From Neorhizobium galegae (GTDB lineage: Bacteria; Pseudomonadota; Alphaproteobacteria; Rhizobiales; Rhizobiaceae): a DNA stretch of 64,000 bases. The stretch covers positions 558,001 to 622,000 of the forward strand of contig NZ_JAGIPG010000002.1 of the NCBI RefSeq assembly GCF_017877055.1. Reading direction: 5' to 3'. The translations under genes were made by a program, and so were the position numbers. The notes beneath the pieces were generated by a model. The model made no database searches. It was not told the origin of the DNA and saw only the letters and a program-made list of their open reading frames with translations. How positions within the stretch are numbered: position 1 is the stretch's first letter; every line of letters starts with the position of its first letter. This document shows positions 1 to 8,754 of the stretch, in pieces.

Positions 1-2
1 TG

Positions 3-1175
3 AATGCATTGACCGGCGACGAGATTGCCCGCGTCGAGAACAATCCGGTGGAGCTGCGTACTGCGCTTGGTGCCAAGGGCGTTCCGCTTGCAGGCGATCC
101 GCAGCCTTTCATGGTCAAGGCCGCTGCCGATCTGAACAGGATGACCTTCGTCAGCCGTATCCTCATGACGATCGTCGTCCTGGGGGCTTCCATTGGCGGC
201 GCCTTCGTCGCCTATCGCCAGATCGCGCCGCGCTTCCGCGCTCGCAATCGGGTGGAAAAAGTCATTCTCGGAAGTCTCGTCGTGGCCTCCTCGATCGCCA
301 TTCTGACCACGGTTGGAATCGTCGCGTCGATGCTGACGGAAGCTGCCCACTTCTTCACCGCCATTCCGGCCTGGGAATTCTTCTTCGGCACGGTATGGGA
401 TCCGCGTTTTGCGGCTGCCGGTTCGGGTGGCTCCGAAGGTCAGTTCGGCCTCATTCCGCTGCTGCTCGGCACGCTCTATATCGGTTTCGTCGCAATGCTC
501 TTCGCGGTTCCGATCGGCCTCTTTTCGGCAATCTACATGTCGGAATACGCCTCGCCGAAAGTCCGCGCGGTTGCCAAGCCGCTGCTCGAAGTGCTCGCCG
601 GCATTCCGACCATCGTCTACGGCTTCTTCGCATTGACGACCGTCGGTCCGTTCCTTCGCGACATTTCTTCGCAGCTGAACGGCCTCGTCACCGGCGACTA
701 TGCCAACTTCATCCAGGCACAGAGCGTTCTGACGGCCGGTTTCGTCATGGGCATCATGCTGATCCCCTACGTCTCCTCGCTGTCGGACGATATCATCACT
801 GCAGTGCCGCGTGCCCTGCGTGACGGTTCGCTCGGCCTCGGCGCCACCCGTTCGGAAACCATCAAGAAGGTCGTCCTGCCGGCTGCTCTGCCGGGCATCG
901 TCGGCGCGCTTCTGATGACGGCGTCGCGCGCCGTCGGTGAAACCATGATCGTCGTGCTTGCGGCCGGCGTCGCCGCCCGTCTGCAGATCAATCCGTTCGA
1001 GCCGATGACGACCGTGACGGTCAAGATCGTCAACCAGCTGACGGGTGACCTCGAGTTCACCTCGCCGCAGACCCTGGTTGCGTTCGCGCTGGGCATCACG
1101 CTGTTCGCTATCACGCTTTGCCTCAACATCTACGCGCTTTATATCGTGCGCAAATACCGGGAGCAGTACGAATGA
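3..1175 (+). CDS. pstC: Phosphate ABC transporter permease PstC (5' partial)
   Basis: Inner-membrane permease of the high-affinity phosphate importer PstSCAB; it pairs with PstA to form the channel. The reading frame is open to the left edge of the window, so the N-terminus is missing. What remains has several hydrophobic membrane segments and the cytoplasmic permease loop around LRDGSLGLGATRSET that docks on the ATPase PstB, as in the binding-protein-dependent permease family. The stop overlaps the pstA start (ATGA), so the two are translationally coupled. The order pstC-pstA-pstB-phoU-phoB is the standard Pho operon. Any Pho box lies upstream, outside the window. Confidence 0.95.
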   Translation, partial: NALTGDEIARVENNPVELRTALGAKGVPLAGDPQPFMVKAAADLNRMTFVSRILMTIVVLGASIGGAFVAYRQIAPRFRARNRVEKVILGSLVVASSIAILTTVGIVASMLTEAAHFFTAIPAWEFFFGTVWDPRFAAAGSGGSEGQFGLIPLLLGTLYIGFVAMLFAVPIGLFSAIYMSEYASPKVRAVAKPLLEVLAGIPTIVYGFFALTTVGPFLRDISSQLNGLVTGDYANFIQAQSVLTAGFVMGIMLIPYVSSLSDDIITAVPRALRDGSLGLGATRSETIKKVVLPAALPGIVGALLMTASRAVGETMIVVLAAGVAARLQINPFEPMTTVTVKIVNQLTGDLEFTSPQTLVAFALGITLFAITLCLNIYALYIVRKYREQYE

Positions 1176-2491
1176 CCGATGTGGTTTCTCCCGCCGCCGG
1201 CATCCCCAGGGCCAAGTCCGTCCGTCGCGATATCGGCATCAAGCGCCGTTACGCCGCCGAGCGTCGCTTCCGTGCCTATGGCATCGCCGCGCTTTCCTTC
1301 GGCATCATCTTCCTGATGCTTCTGCTGTGGTCGGTGGTCTCCAAGGGATACACCGCCTTCCAGCAGACCATGATCACCATGCCGGTCGAATTTTCGCAGC
1401 AGATCATCGATCCGCAGAACGAACGTGCCACCAATCCGCAGAAGCTGATGACTGCGAACTACCCGGTCGTCGCCCGCAACGCTCTCGCCAAGCTGCTCAA
1501 CGTCAGCGTCGACGATCGTGTTGCATCCCGCGCGATCGGCCAGATGCTGTCGGATGGCGTCCGCGTCCAGCTGCGCGACCTGGTGGTCGCCAATCCGGCG
1601 ATCATCGGCACGACGCAGACGGTAAGACTGCTTGCCTCAGGCGATATCGACTCGGCCTACAAGGGCCAGATCGACCTCGACGTCGGCCAGGAGAACCGCA
1701 AGATCAACGACCAGCAGCTCGGCTGGATGAAGCAGCTCTCCGATAGCGGCGCGCTTGCCAAGCACTTCAACAGCGGCATTTTCGTCAACGGCGCATCGAG
1801 CCGTCCGGAAGCGGCCGGCGTCGGCGTCGCGCTCATCGGTTCGTTCTACATGATGCTGATCGTGCTCGTCCTGTCGCTGCCGATCGGCGTCGCAGCCTCG
1901 ATCTATCTCGAGGAATTCGCACCGAAGAACAAGTTCACCGACTTGATCGAGGTGAATATCAACAACCTCGCGGCCGTTCCCTCGATCGTCTACGGTCTGC
2001 TCGGCTTGGCGGTCTTCGTCAACTTCATGGGCTTGCCGCGCTCGGCCTCCTTCGTCGGCGGCCTGGTGCTTACCCTCATGACGCTGCCGACGATCATCAT
2101 CGCGACCCGGGCGGCACTGAAGGCCGTGCCGCCGTCGATCCGCGCGGCCGCCCTTGGGCTCGGCGCATCGAAGATGCAGACGATCTTCCACCATGTCCTG
2201 CCGCTTGCCATGCCGGGCATTCTGACCGGCACGATCATCGGCCTGGCCCACGCACTCGGCGAAACCGCACCGCTGCTCTTGATCGGCATGGTGGCCTTCG
2301 TCGCCAACTACCCGACCACGCCGCTCGACCCGTCGACGGCGCTGCCGGTGCAGATCTACATGTGGGCGAACGAAGCGGAGCGCGCGTTCGTCGAGCGTAC
2401 CTCGGGAGCAATCATCATCCTGCTCCTGTTCCTCATCCTAATGAATGTTGGCGCAATTCTCTTGCGGCGTCGCTTCGAGCGGCGCTGGTAG
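1172..2491 (+). CDS. pstA: Phosphate ABC transporter permease PstA
   Basis: Second permease of the PstSCAB phosphate importer, 439 aa from the ATG that overlaps the pstC stop. That start is preferred over an in-frame one 54 bases upstream because of the ATGA overlap and a GGGAG-like ribosome site. Residues about 30-230 form one membrane segment plus a long extracytoplasmic region, the N-terminal extension typical of alphaproteobacterial PstA. The C-terminal half carries the permease domain with the loop [12 protein letters not shown] that contacts PstB. The next gene, pstB, begins 13 bases after the stop. Confidence 0.95.
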   Translation: MTDVVSPAAGIPRAKSVRRDIGIKRRYAAERRFRAYGIAALSFGIIFLMLLLWSVVSKGYTAFQQTMITMPVEFSQQIIDPQNERATNPQKLMTANYPVVARNALAKLLNVSVDDRVASRAIGQMLSDGVRVQLRDLVVANPAIIGTTQTVRLLASGDIDSAYKGQIDLDVGQENRKINDQQLGWMKQLSDSGALAKHFNSGIFVNGASSRPEAAGVGVALIGSFYMMLIVLVLSLPIGVAASIYLEEFAPKNKFTDLIEVNINNLAAVPSIVYGLLGLAVFVNFMGLPRSASFVGGLVLTLMTLPTIIIATRAALKAVPPSIRAAALGLGASKMQTIFHHVLPLAMPGILTGTIIGLAHALGETAPLLLIGMVAFVANYPTTPLDPSTALPVQIYMWANEAERAFVERTSGAIIILLLFLILMNVGAILLRRRFERRW

Positions 2492-2504
2492 AAGGAGTAT
2501 GACA

Positions 2505-3320
2505 ATGAATATGATGTCAGAATCGGCAGTTGAAAAGGCGCTGGACCAGAAGATGAGTGATGCTTCTCACAAGATGATCGGTAAGGACGTTTCTGTCTAT
2601 TACGGCGAAAAGCGTGCGCTTTTCGACGTGAACCTCAACGTCCGCGAAAACACGGTGACAGCTCTCATCGGCCCTTCCGGTTGCGGAAAGTCCACCTTCC
2701 TGCGTTGCCTCAACCGGATGAACGACACGATCGAGAATTGCCGCGTCACCGGCAAGATCACCCTCGACGCGGACGATATCTACGACCAGAACATCGATGT
2801 GGTGGAGCTTCGCGCTCGCGTCGGCATGGTTTTCCAGAAACCGAACCCGTTCCCGAAGACCATCTACGAGAACATCTCCTACGGCCCGCGCATCCACGGC
2901 CTCTCCAAGAACAAGGCCGACATGGACCAGATCGTCGAGGCGAGCCTGCAACGCGCCGGCCTCTGGGGCGAAGTCAAGGATCGCCTGCATGAATCCGGCA
3001 CCGGCCTCTCCGGCGGTCAGCAGCAGCGACTGTGCATCGCCCGTGCGATCGCCGTGTCGCCGGAAGTCATCCTCATGGACGAACCGTGCTCGGCTCTCGA
3101 CCCGATCGCGACCGCCAAGGTTGAAGAACTCATCCATGAACTGCGTGCCAACTACACGATCGTCATCGTGACGCACTCGATGCAGCAGGCTGCCCGCGTA
3201 TCGCAGCGCACCGCCATGTTCCACCTCGGCCAGCTCGTCGAGGAGAACGATACCGACAAGATGTTCACCAATCCCGACGACCAGCGCACCCAGGATTACA
3301 TCATGGGCCGTTTCGGCTGA
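2505..3320 (+). CDS. pstB: Phosphate ABC transporter ATPase PstB
   Basis: ATPase that drives phosphate import, 271 aa. Walker [10 protein letters not shown], signature LSGGQQQR, Walker B VILMDEP and the H-loop VTHSMQQA are all canonical. The family-typical start of the domain (ALFDVNLNV) is present. Several ATGs lie close together. The one at 2505 sits 7 bases after GGAG (2494-2497), whereas the ATG at 2499 is too close, so 2505 is chosen. phoU follows after 45 bases, consistent with one pst-pho transcript. PstB also takes part in the Pst-PhoU-PhoR signalling complex in the family. Confidence 0.95.
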   Translation: MNMMSESAVEKALDQKMSDASHKMIGKDVSVYYGEKRALFDVNLNVRENTVTALIGPSGCGKSTFLRCLNRMNDTIENCRVTGKITLDADDIYDQNIDVVELRARVGMVFQKPNPFPKTIYENISYGPRIHGLSKNKADMDQIVEASLQRAGLWGEVKDRLHESGTGLSGGQQQRLCIARAIAVSPEVILMDEPCSALDPIATAKVEELIHELRANYTIVIVTHSMQQAARVSQRTAMFHLGQLVEENDTDKMFTNPDDQRTQDYIMGRFG

Positions 3321-3365
3321 CCCAGCCGACTGTGCCGCCTGAAAATCAATTTTGAGGACTAGAAG

Positions 3366-4079
3366 ATGGCATCGACCCATATCCTGTCGGCTTATGACGA
3401 CGAACTGAAATACCTGAGCCGCCGCATCTCCGAAATGGGCGGCCTCGCCGAGCAGATGTGCTCGGATGCCGTGCGTGCGCTGGTCAATTCCGACGCCGCC
3501 CTGGCCCAGAAGGTCATCTCCGACGACGTGATCCTCGATCACGCCGAGCGCGAGATCGGCGACAAGGCGATCGTCACGATCGCCCGCCGCCAGCCCGTGG
3601 CAGCCGATCTTCGCGAGATCGTCGGTTCGCTACGCATCGCGTCCGATCTGGAGCGCGTCGGCGACCTTGGCAAGAACACCGCCAAGCGCGTCATCGCTGT
3701 TCAGGGCACCGGCGTTCCGCGCAAGCTTGCCCGTGGTCTGGAACATCTCTCTGATCTCGCCCTCGTGCAGCTCAAGGACGTCCTCGACGTCTACGCGACG
3801 CGTTCGGCGGAAAAGGCCGAGGCGATCCGCATCCGCGACGAGGAAATCGACGCGATGTATACCTCGCTGTTCCGCGAACTCCTCACCTACATGATGGAGG
3901 ATCCGCGCAACATCACCACCTGCACGCACCTGCTGTTCTGCGCCAAGAACATCGAGCGTATCGGCGACCACGCCACCAACATCGCTGAGACCATCTACTA
4001 CATGACGACCGGCGCCCAGCCGGAGGGCGATCGCCCGAAGGACGACTCGTCGAACACGCTCGGCGCGATTACCGAATAA
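3366..4079 (+). CDS. phoU: Phosphate signalling regulator PhoU
   Basis: Cytoplasmic metal-binding regulator that links the Pst transporter to the PhoR/PhoB two-component system and represses the Pho regulon when phosphate is sufficient. The 237-aa protein has the two repeated three-helix PhoU domains (about residues 18-105 and 120-205), with metal-ligand motifs of the ExxxD type such as LERVGDLGKN in the first and IERIGDHATN in the second. The ATG follows a GAGGA site. phoB starts 31 bases downstream. Confidence 0.95.
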   Translation: MASTHILSAYDDELKYLSRRISEMGGLAEQMCSDAVRALVNSDAALAQKVISDDVILDHAEREIGDKAIVTIARRQPVAADLREIVGSLRIASDLERVGDLGKNTAKRVIAVQGTGVPRKLARGLEHLSDLALVQLKDVLDVYATRSAEKAEAIRIRDEEIDAMYTSLFRELLTYMMEDPRNITTCTHLLFCAKNIERIGDHATNIAETIYYMTTGAQPEGDRPKDDSSNTLGAITE

Positions 4080-4110
4080 ATGATGGAATGCTGACGGAGC
4101 AGGCTGAAGA

Positions 4111-4794
4111 ATGCTGCCAAAAATCGCTGTCGTAGAAGACGAAGAAGCGCTGAGCGTGCTTCTTCGCTACAATCTGGAAGCCGAGGGTTATGAGGTCGAT
4201 ACCGTTTTGCGGGGCGATGAAGCCGAAATTCGGCTTCAGGAGCGCGTACCGGACCTTCTGATCCTGGACTGGATGCTGCCCGGCGTTTCCGGCATCGAAC
4301 TCTGCCGCCGGCTGCGCATGCGCCCGGAGACCGAGCGCCTGCCGATCATCATGCTGACGGCCCGCGGCGAGGAGAGCGAACGTGTTCGCGGCCTCGCCAC
4401 CGGCGCCGACGACTATGTGGTAAAACCCTTCTCGACCCCGGAACTGATGGCCCGCGTCAAGGCGATGCTGCGCCGCGCCCGTCCCGAAGTGCTCTCCAGC
4501 GTGCTCCGCTGCGGCGATATCGAACTCGACCGGGAAACCCATCGCGTTCACCGCAAGAGCCGCGAAGTGCGCCTCGGCCCGACCGAATTCCGGCTTCTGG
4601 AATTCCTGATGGCCTCGCCCGGCCGCGTCTTCTCGCGTTCGCAGCTTCTAGATGGCGTCTGGGGCCACGACATCTATGTCGATGAGCGTACCGTAGACGT
4701 GCATGTCGGGCGCCTGAGAAAAGCCCTCAACTTCTCCAATATGCAGGATGTCATCCGCACCGTCCGCGGCGCGGGTTATTCGATGGAATCCTGA
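4111..4794 (+). CDS. phoB: Phosphate regulon response regulator PhoB
   Basis: OmpR-type response regulator that activates phosphate-starvation genes. The receiver domain (1-120) has Asp10/Glu11, phospho-acceptor Asp53, Thr83 and Lys105. The C-terminal winged helix (about 130-225) contains LGPTEFRLLEFLM and the recognition region DERTVDVHVGRLRKAL. Length (227 aa) is normal for PhoB. It ends the phosphate operon; a hairpin follows the stop directly. The partner kinase PhoR is not in this window and probably lies upstream of pstC. Confidence 0.95.
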   Translation: MLPKIAVVEDEEALSVLLRYNLEAEGYEVDTVLRGDEAEIRLQERVPDLLILDWMLPGVSGIELCRRLRMRPETERLPIIMLTARGEESERVRGLATGADDYVVKPFSTPELMARVKAMLRRARPEVLSSVLRCGDIELDRETHRVHRKSREVRLGPTEFRLLEFLMASPGRVFSRSQLLDGVWGHDIYVDERTVDVHVGRLRKALNFSNMQDVIRTVRGAGYSMES

Positions 4795-4795
4795 G

Positions 4796-4815
4796 AGGCG
4801 GCTTTCAGGCCGCCT
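4796..4815. terminator. Hairpin between phoB and the PACE gene
   Basis: Inverted repeat AGGCGGC / GCCGCCT with a 6-base loop lies between the convergent ends of phoB and the PACE-type gene and includes the stop codon of the latter. It has no T tract, so termination on either strand is an inference from position and symmetry. Confidence 0.5.
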
Positions 4816-5242
4816 GGGGCTGCCCCTGCCATTCCGGCAGCGGAAAGATGCGGTCATAGGCCCAGTTGAACACGAAGGCATAGACCACGTAGAAAACCGC
4901 GAACGACACGTCCATCGTCAGCGCGTGGACGAGGCTGATGCCGAGATACCAGGCGATCAGCGGCAGAAGCGCGATCAGCAGGCCAAGTTCGAACAGTACC
5001 GCATGCGCCACGCGTATGGCCGTGTTTTTCTGCGTGGTGCCTGTGAAGCGCTGCATCAGGTGGTCGAAGCCGAGATTGTAGAGATAGTTCCAGCCGGTGG
5101 CGATCGTCGCACTGCCGATGCCGACAACGCCGATATCGGCGGCCGGCATGCCGAAGACGAACGAGCCGAGCGGTGTGACGAGAGCGAGCCCGATCAGTTC
5201 GAAGCTGATGGCATGGCGGATACGGTCGCGTGTCGAGCGCAT
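4805..5242 (-). CDS. PACE-family (BTP domain) transmembrane protein
   Basis: A 145-aa protein with four predicted membrane helices arranged as two repeats. Each repeat begins with a helix of the type RxxHAxxFExxxL (IRHAISFELIGLA, then IRVAHAVLFELGLL) and ends with an aromatic/asparagine-rich helix (WNYLYNLGFD, FNWAYDRIFP). This is the signature of the bacterial transmembrane pair, or PACE, family, whose founder AceI exports chlorhexidine and related biocides. The ATG at 5242 is chosen over a longer frame because AGGAGG lies 6 bases upstream of it. It is convergent with phoB and has no obvious operon partner. The substrate cannot be read from sequence. Confidence 0.85.
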   Translation of the reverse strand: MRSTRDRIRHAISFELIGLALVTPLGSFVFGMPAADIGVVGIGSATIATGWNYLYNLGFDHLMQRFTGTTQKNTAIRVAHAVLFELGLLIALLPLIAWYLGISLVHALTMDVSFAVFYVVYAFVFNWAYDRIFPLPEWQGQPQAA

Positions 5243-5380
5243 GATGACCTCCTGGGTGCTTTCCGGGTCGTCCCGGAGTTTTTGCCCGAATGGGGGAGGT
5301 CGTCCTCGCTGTTTCTGAAATAGGCGCAATGCCGCTTAGCAGCAAGGCCTGGCCGGTATATCTGCCATGCAGCAACAAAA

Positions 5381-5400
5381 AAGCGGGCCAAAGCCCGCTT
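5381..5400 (-). terminator. Rho-independent terminator of gcrA
   Basis: Perfect 8-bp stem AAGCGGGC / GCCCGCTT with a 4-base loop, followed on the minus strand by a short T-rich tract (TTTGTT). It lies 30 bases after the gcrA stop codon. Confidence 0.8.
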
Positions 5401-5429
5401 TCGATCTTGCCCTCGTGTCGCCTCGTCGC

Positions 5430-5966
5430 TCAGACCCGAACAGCAACCTTGCGCCGCTCGTTGACCGGCTGGTAGGCGAGCTTTGCGTGATAGCTGCAAT
5501 AGGGCGAGGCGTCCGGGGATTCACAGCCGCAGAAGTGGAAGTCTTCCTTGAGCGGATCGCCGACCGGCCACTTGCAGGTGCGCTCGGTCAGTTCGGTCAA
5601 TGCAAGGCGACGGGAGATCGGCACCACCACGTTGGAGGCGGGACGATATTCCATCTCCTGATAGGGTTCGATTTCGACCTCTTCCTTGACCATCGTCGCG
5701 CCGACGGCGCGGGTAACGGTCCGGGTCGTGACGCGCGATGCATAGTTTGGAGCCCGCGGCGCCGATGTCGTGCGCTTGGCCGCAGATGAACGGCCCGTCG
5801 CTACCGTTCCGCCGGCTTTCGCCCGGCCCGGCAGGCTGAGACGATGCACCTTGCCGATCACGGCATTTCGGCTTACGCCTCCAAGTTGCGCTGCGATCTG
5901 GCTGGCGCTGAGGCCCTCCGACCATAATCTTTTGAGCTTCTCGACACGCTCGTCTGTCCAGTTCAT
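5430..5966 (-). CDS. gcrA: Cell-cycle regulator GcrA
   Basis: Alphaproteobacterial cell-cycle transcription factor that joins sigma70 RNA polymerase and activates promoters carrying methylated GANTC (CcrM) sites. The N-terminus MNWTDERVEKLKRLWSEG is the GcrA DNA-binding helix-turn-helix and fixes the start at 5966; upstream in-frame codons look non-coding. The middle is a basic linker. The C-terminal RNA-polymerase-binding domain (about 125-178) has CKWPVGDP and a cysteine/histidine cluster FCGCESPDASPYCSYH typical of the family. Length is 178 aa. The gene is divergent from argD, and the intergenic region is rich in GANTC sites. Confidence 0.95.
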   Translation of the reverse strand: MNWTDERVEKLKRLWSEGLSASQIAAQLGGVSRNAVIGKVHRLSLPGRAKAGGTVATGRSSAAKRTTSAPRAPNYASRVTTRTVTRAVGATMVKEEVEIEPYQEMEYRPASNVVVPISRRLALTELTERTCKWPVGDPLKEDFHFCGCESPDASPYCSYHAKLAYQPVNERRKVAVRV

Positions 5967-6016
5967 GCCCGTTCTCCGCCTTTGAACGTTGCTGGCATGC
6001 AGAATCCTTCCACCTT

Positions 6017-6040
6017 TGCTGCGAAATTCATTTCGCAGCA
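6017..6040. promoter_or_regulatory. Perfect 10-bp inverted repeat upstream of gcrA
   Basis: TGCTGCGAAA and its exact reverse complement TTTCGCAGCA are separated by 4 bases, 51 bases upstream of the gcrA start. A TATAGT-like -10 element on the minus strand (6049-6044) would place transcription start at or inside this repeat. It is therefore either an operator over the start site or a hairpin at the 5' end of the gcrA mRNA. There is no T tract, so a terminator is unlikely. Confidence 0.55.
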
Positions 6041-6117
6041 CCCACTATATCTATGCTTGAGGTGACTAGTTCCGCCGCATGCAGTCTAGTAATTGATCTT
6101 TAACCTAGTGTGAGGCT

Positions 6118-6193
6118 GACTCCGTGGCAAGAGTCGGGAGAATCTGCGGGAATCGATTTCGTGGTTTTCCCCAACTTGCTGTCCGGGAGAGTC
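6118..6193. promoter_or_regulatory. Cluster of five GANTC methylation sites
   Basis: GANTC occurs at 6118 (GACTC), 6131 (GAGTC), 6140 (GAATC), 6150 (GAATC) and 6189 (GAGTC), with a sixth at 6002 nearer gcrA. By chance about one per 256 bases is expected, so five in 76 bases is a strong excess. GANTC is the target of the CcrM methyltransferase, and its methylated form is read by GcrA, the product of the adjacent gene. The region otherwise shows no gene. Regulation of gcrA and/or argD is inferred, not seen. Confidence 0.6.
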
Positions 6194-6258
6194 ATTTTTG
6201 TCACATTGGTCGGCGCCTGCCGCTTTCCGGCCCGGTCCGCCCAAAACGCCGAGCTTTG

Positions 6259-6287
6259 TTGACATTGATGGCCTAAACCCCGATAGT
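6259..6287 (+). promoter_or_regulatory. Candidate sigma70 promoter of argD
   Basis: TTGACA at 6259-6264, a 17-base spacer and GATAGT at 6282-6287 (4 of 6 matches to TATAAT). This would start transcription near 6294, about 80 bases before argD, so that the hairpins at 6294-6344 are part of the leader. Confidence 0.5.
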
Positions 6288-6293
6288 GCCCCC

Positions 6294-6344
6294 GCCGCCC
6301 AGTGGGCGGCATTTTTGGTTTTTTCGGCCCGTTGCATGGGCCTT
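6294..6344 (+). terminator. Tandem terminator-like hairpins in the argD leader
   Basis: The first hairpin is GCCGCCC (6294-6300) / GGGCGGC (6304-6310) with a 3-base loop, followed by ATTTTTGGTTTTTT. The second is GGCCC / GGGCC with a 7-base loop, followed by TTTT. They lie between the candidate promoter and the argD start. They may attenuate argD, or end a transcript arriving from the left. Confidence 0.5.
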
Positions 6345-6373
6345 TTGTGACTGCCTAGAGGAGTGATGTCGCC

Positions 6374-7570
6374 ATGGCTGAAGCCGCGCTTTTCGACACG
6401 TTTGCCCGGGCTCCGCTGCGTTTCGAGCGCGGCGAGGGCGTATGGCTTGTGACGGAAAGCGGGGAGCGATATCTCGATTTCGGCTCCGGCGTCGCCGTCA
6501 ATTCGCTTGGCCACGGCCACCCGCACCTCGTCGGCGCGCTGAAGGCGCAGGCCGACAAGGTCTGGCATACGTCCAACCTTTTCGAACAGCCTGGCCAGGA
6601 GACGCTGTCGCGTCGTCTCGCCGACAATTCTTTCGCGGACAAGGTGTTCTTCACCAATTCCGGCGCCGAGGCCCTGGAATGCGCCATCAAGACGGCGCGC
6701 CGCTATCAGTTCGTGAAGGGGCATCCGGAGCGCTTTCATATCATTACCTTCGAAGGCGCCTTCCACGGCCGTACGCTGGCGACCATCGCCGCCGGCGGCC
6801 AGGCAAAGTATCTCGAAGGCTTCGGCCCGAAGGTCGAAGGCTTCGATCAGGTGCCGTTCTGCGACGTGGACGCTCTCAAGGCCGCAATCACCGATGCAAC
6901 CGCGGCTATTCTGATCGAGCCGATCCAGGGGGAGGGAGGCGTCCGGCCGGTTCCGAAGGAATTCCTCCAGGCGCTGCGCCAGATTTGCGACGACAACGGT
7001 CTGTTGTTGATCTTCGACGAAGTCCAGACCGGCGTCGGCCGCTCCGGCAAGCTGTTCGCCTATGAATGGGCGGGTGTGGCGCCCGACATCATGGCGCTTG
7101 CCAAGGGCATCGGAGGCGGCTTCCCGCTCGGAGCCTGCCTTGCCACGGCGGAAGCCGCCTCCGGCATGACCGCTGGCACCCATGGCACGACCTACGGCGG
7201 CAATCCGCTCGCCACGGCGATCGGCAATGCCGTGCTCGACGTGATCCTGAGCGATGGCTTCCTGGAAAACGTCCGTAATGTCGCCTTGGTCTTGCGCCAG
7301 GGGCTTGCGAGCCTCAAGGACCGCTTCCCCAATGTCATCGAGGACATTCGTGGTGAAGGCCTGCTGCTCGGCGTGAAGGCGAAGGTGCCCGCGGGTGATC
7401 TGGTCGCTGCCATACGCGGCGAGCACATGCTGGCCATTCCGGCCGGCGACAACGTGGTGCGTCTCCTGCCACCGCTCACAGTCACAGCGGAGGAAGCCCG
7501 CGAAGGGCTTGCCCGCATCGAGAGGGCAGCGGAAAAGCTTTCCGCCTCCCAGATGAAGAAATCGGCCTGA
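6374..7570 (+). CDS. argD: Acetylornithine aminotransferase ArgD
   Basis: PLP-dependent class III aminotransferase that converts N-acetylglutamate semialdehyde to N-acetylornithine (and may serve the succinyl-diaminopimelate step) in the cytoplasm. The 398-aa protein carries the expected motifs: [14 protein letters not shown] near residue 95, the PLP-binding [13 protein letters not shown] near 217, and the Schiff-base lysine in [13 protein letters not shown] near 243. Start: ATG at 6374, with AGGAG 11 bases upstream. It is followed after 53 bases by argF on the same strand, the usual argD-argF pair of rhizobia. Confidence 0.95.
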   Translation: MAEAALFDTFARAPLRFERGEGVWLVTESGERYLDFGSGVAVNSLGHGHPHLVGALKAQADKVWHTSNLFEQPGQETLSRRLADNSFADKVFFTNSGAEALECAIKTARRYQFVKGHPERFHIITFEGAFHGRTLATIAAGGQAKYLEGFGPKVEGFDQVPFCDVDALKAAITDATAAILIEPIQGEGGVRPVPKEFLQALRQICDDNGLLLIFDEVQTGVGRSGKLFAYEWAGVAPDIMALAKGIGGGFPLGACLATAEAASGMTAGTHGTTYGGNPLATAIGNAVLDVILSDGFLENVRNVALVLRQGLASLKDRFPNVIEDIRGEGLLLGVKAKVPAGDLVAAIRGEHMLAIPAGDNVVRLLPPLTVTAEEAREGLARIERAAEKLSASQMKKSA

Positions 7571-7623
7571 GCGGGCAAAAGCGGGACGCCGTTGTAGGTT
7601 TCCCGCTTCACAGGGAACATCAA

Positions 7624-8541
7624 ATGGCATCTCCCAAGCATTTTCTCGATCTTTCCGCTGTTTCTGCGGCTGATCTCAGGGCCATCCTCGACGACGCGAA
7701 GGTCCGCAAGCAGGCGACCAAGGCCGGTACGGCGGAAAAGCCGCTCGCCGGCAAGATGCTGGCGATGATTTTCGAAAAGCCCTCCACCCGCACCCGCGTA
7801 TCCTTCGATGTCGGCATGCGCCAGCTCGGCGGCGAGACGCTCTTCCTGTCGGGTACCGAAATGCAGCTCGGCCGCGCCGAGACGATCGGCGATACGGCCA
7901 AGGTTCTGTCGCGTTATGTCGATGCCATCATGATCCGCACGACGGATCATGCGCGGATGCTGGAACTGGCCGAACATGCGACGGTGCCGGTCATCAACGC
8001 CCTGACCGACGACACGCATCCCTGTCAGATCATGGCCGATATCATGACCTTCGAGGAGCATCGTGGGCCGATCGCCGGCAAGACGGTCGCCTGGACCGGC
8101 GACGGCAACAACGTGCTGCATTCCTTCGTGGAAGGTGCCGCCCGTTTCGGCTACCGCATGAACATGGCGGTGCCGATGGGCTCGGAGCCCGCCGACAAGT
8201 TTCTCAACTGGGCGCGTAATAACGGCGGCAACATCATGCTTTGCCATGATGCCGAAAAGGCGGTTGCCGGCGCCGACTGCATCGTCACCGACACCTGGGT
8301 GTCGATGAACCAGGAGCACAAGGCACGCGGCCACAACGTCTTTCAGCCGTTCCAGGTCAATGCCGACCTGATGAAGCGTGCCGACAAGGATGCGCTGTTC
8401 ATGCACTGCCTGCCGGCCCATCGCGGCGAGGAAGTCACCGACGAGGTGATCGACGGTCCGCAGTCGGTCGTCTTCGACGAGGCTGAAAACCGCCTGCACG
8501 CACAGAAGTCCATCCTCGCCTGGTGCTTCGGCGCCGTCTGA
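7624..8541 (+). CDS. argF: Ornithine carbamoyltransferase ArgF
   Basis: Cytoplasmic transferase forming citrulline from ornithine and carbamoyl phosphate. The 305-aa sequence contains the carbamoyl-phosphate loop STRTRVSF (about residue 54), the HPCQIMAD motif (about 133), the ornithine-binding DTWVSM motif and the catalytic [10 protein letters not shown] loop (about 260), all intact. It starts 53 bases after argD with an AGGGAA ribosome site and is probably in the same transcript. Confidence 0.95.
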   Translation: MASPKHFLDLSAVSAADLRAILDDAKVRKQATKAGTAEKPLAGKMLAMIFEKPSTRTRVSFDVGMRQLGGETLFLSGTEMQLGRAETIGDTAKVLSRYVDAIMIRTTDHARMLELAEHATVPVINALTDDTHPCQIMADIMTFEEHRGPIAGKTVAWTGDGNNVLHSFVEGAARFGYRMNMAVPMGSEPADKFLNWARNNGGNIMLCHDAEKAVAGADCIVTDTWVSMNQEHKARGHNVFQPFQVNADLMKRADKDALFMHCLPAHRGEEVTDEVIDGPQSVVFDEAENRLHAQKSILAWCFGAV

Positions 8542-8754
8542 GTTCAACGTCCCGGATGGAAGGACGCGGAGAGCCTGCGGCGGCAATCAACCTTGATTTC
8601 CGCCCCGCAATCCCCCATTTGTCGGCTTTCAACAATACGCCGTCTTCTGGACTGGCGTTTCAACATACATCGTCGACGTCTTTTCCTCCGGCCAGCGGTT
8701 CCGCTCGGGCTGGCGCTTGTGTAAAGGTTTGGGTCGGCGCGAAGGAGTGAAATC

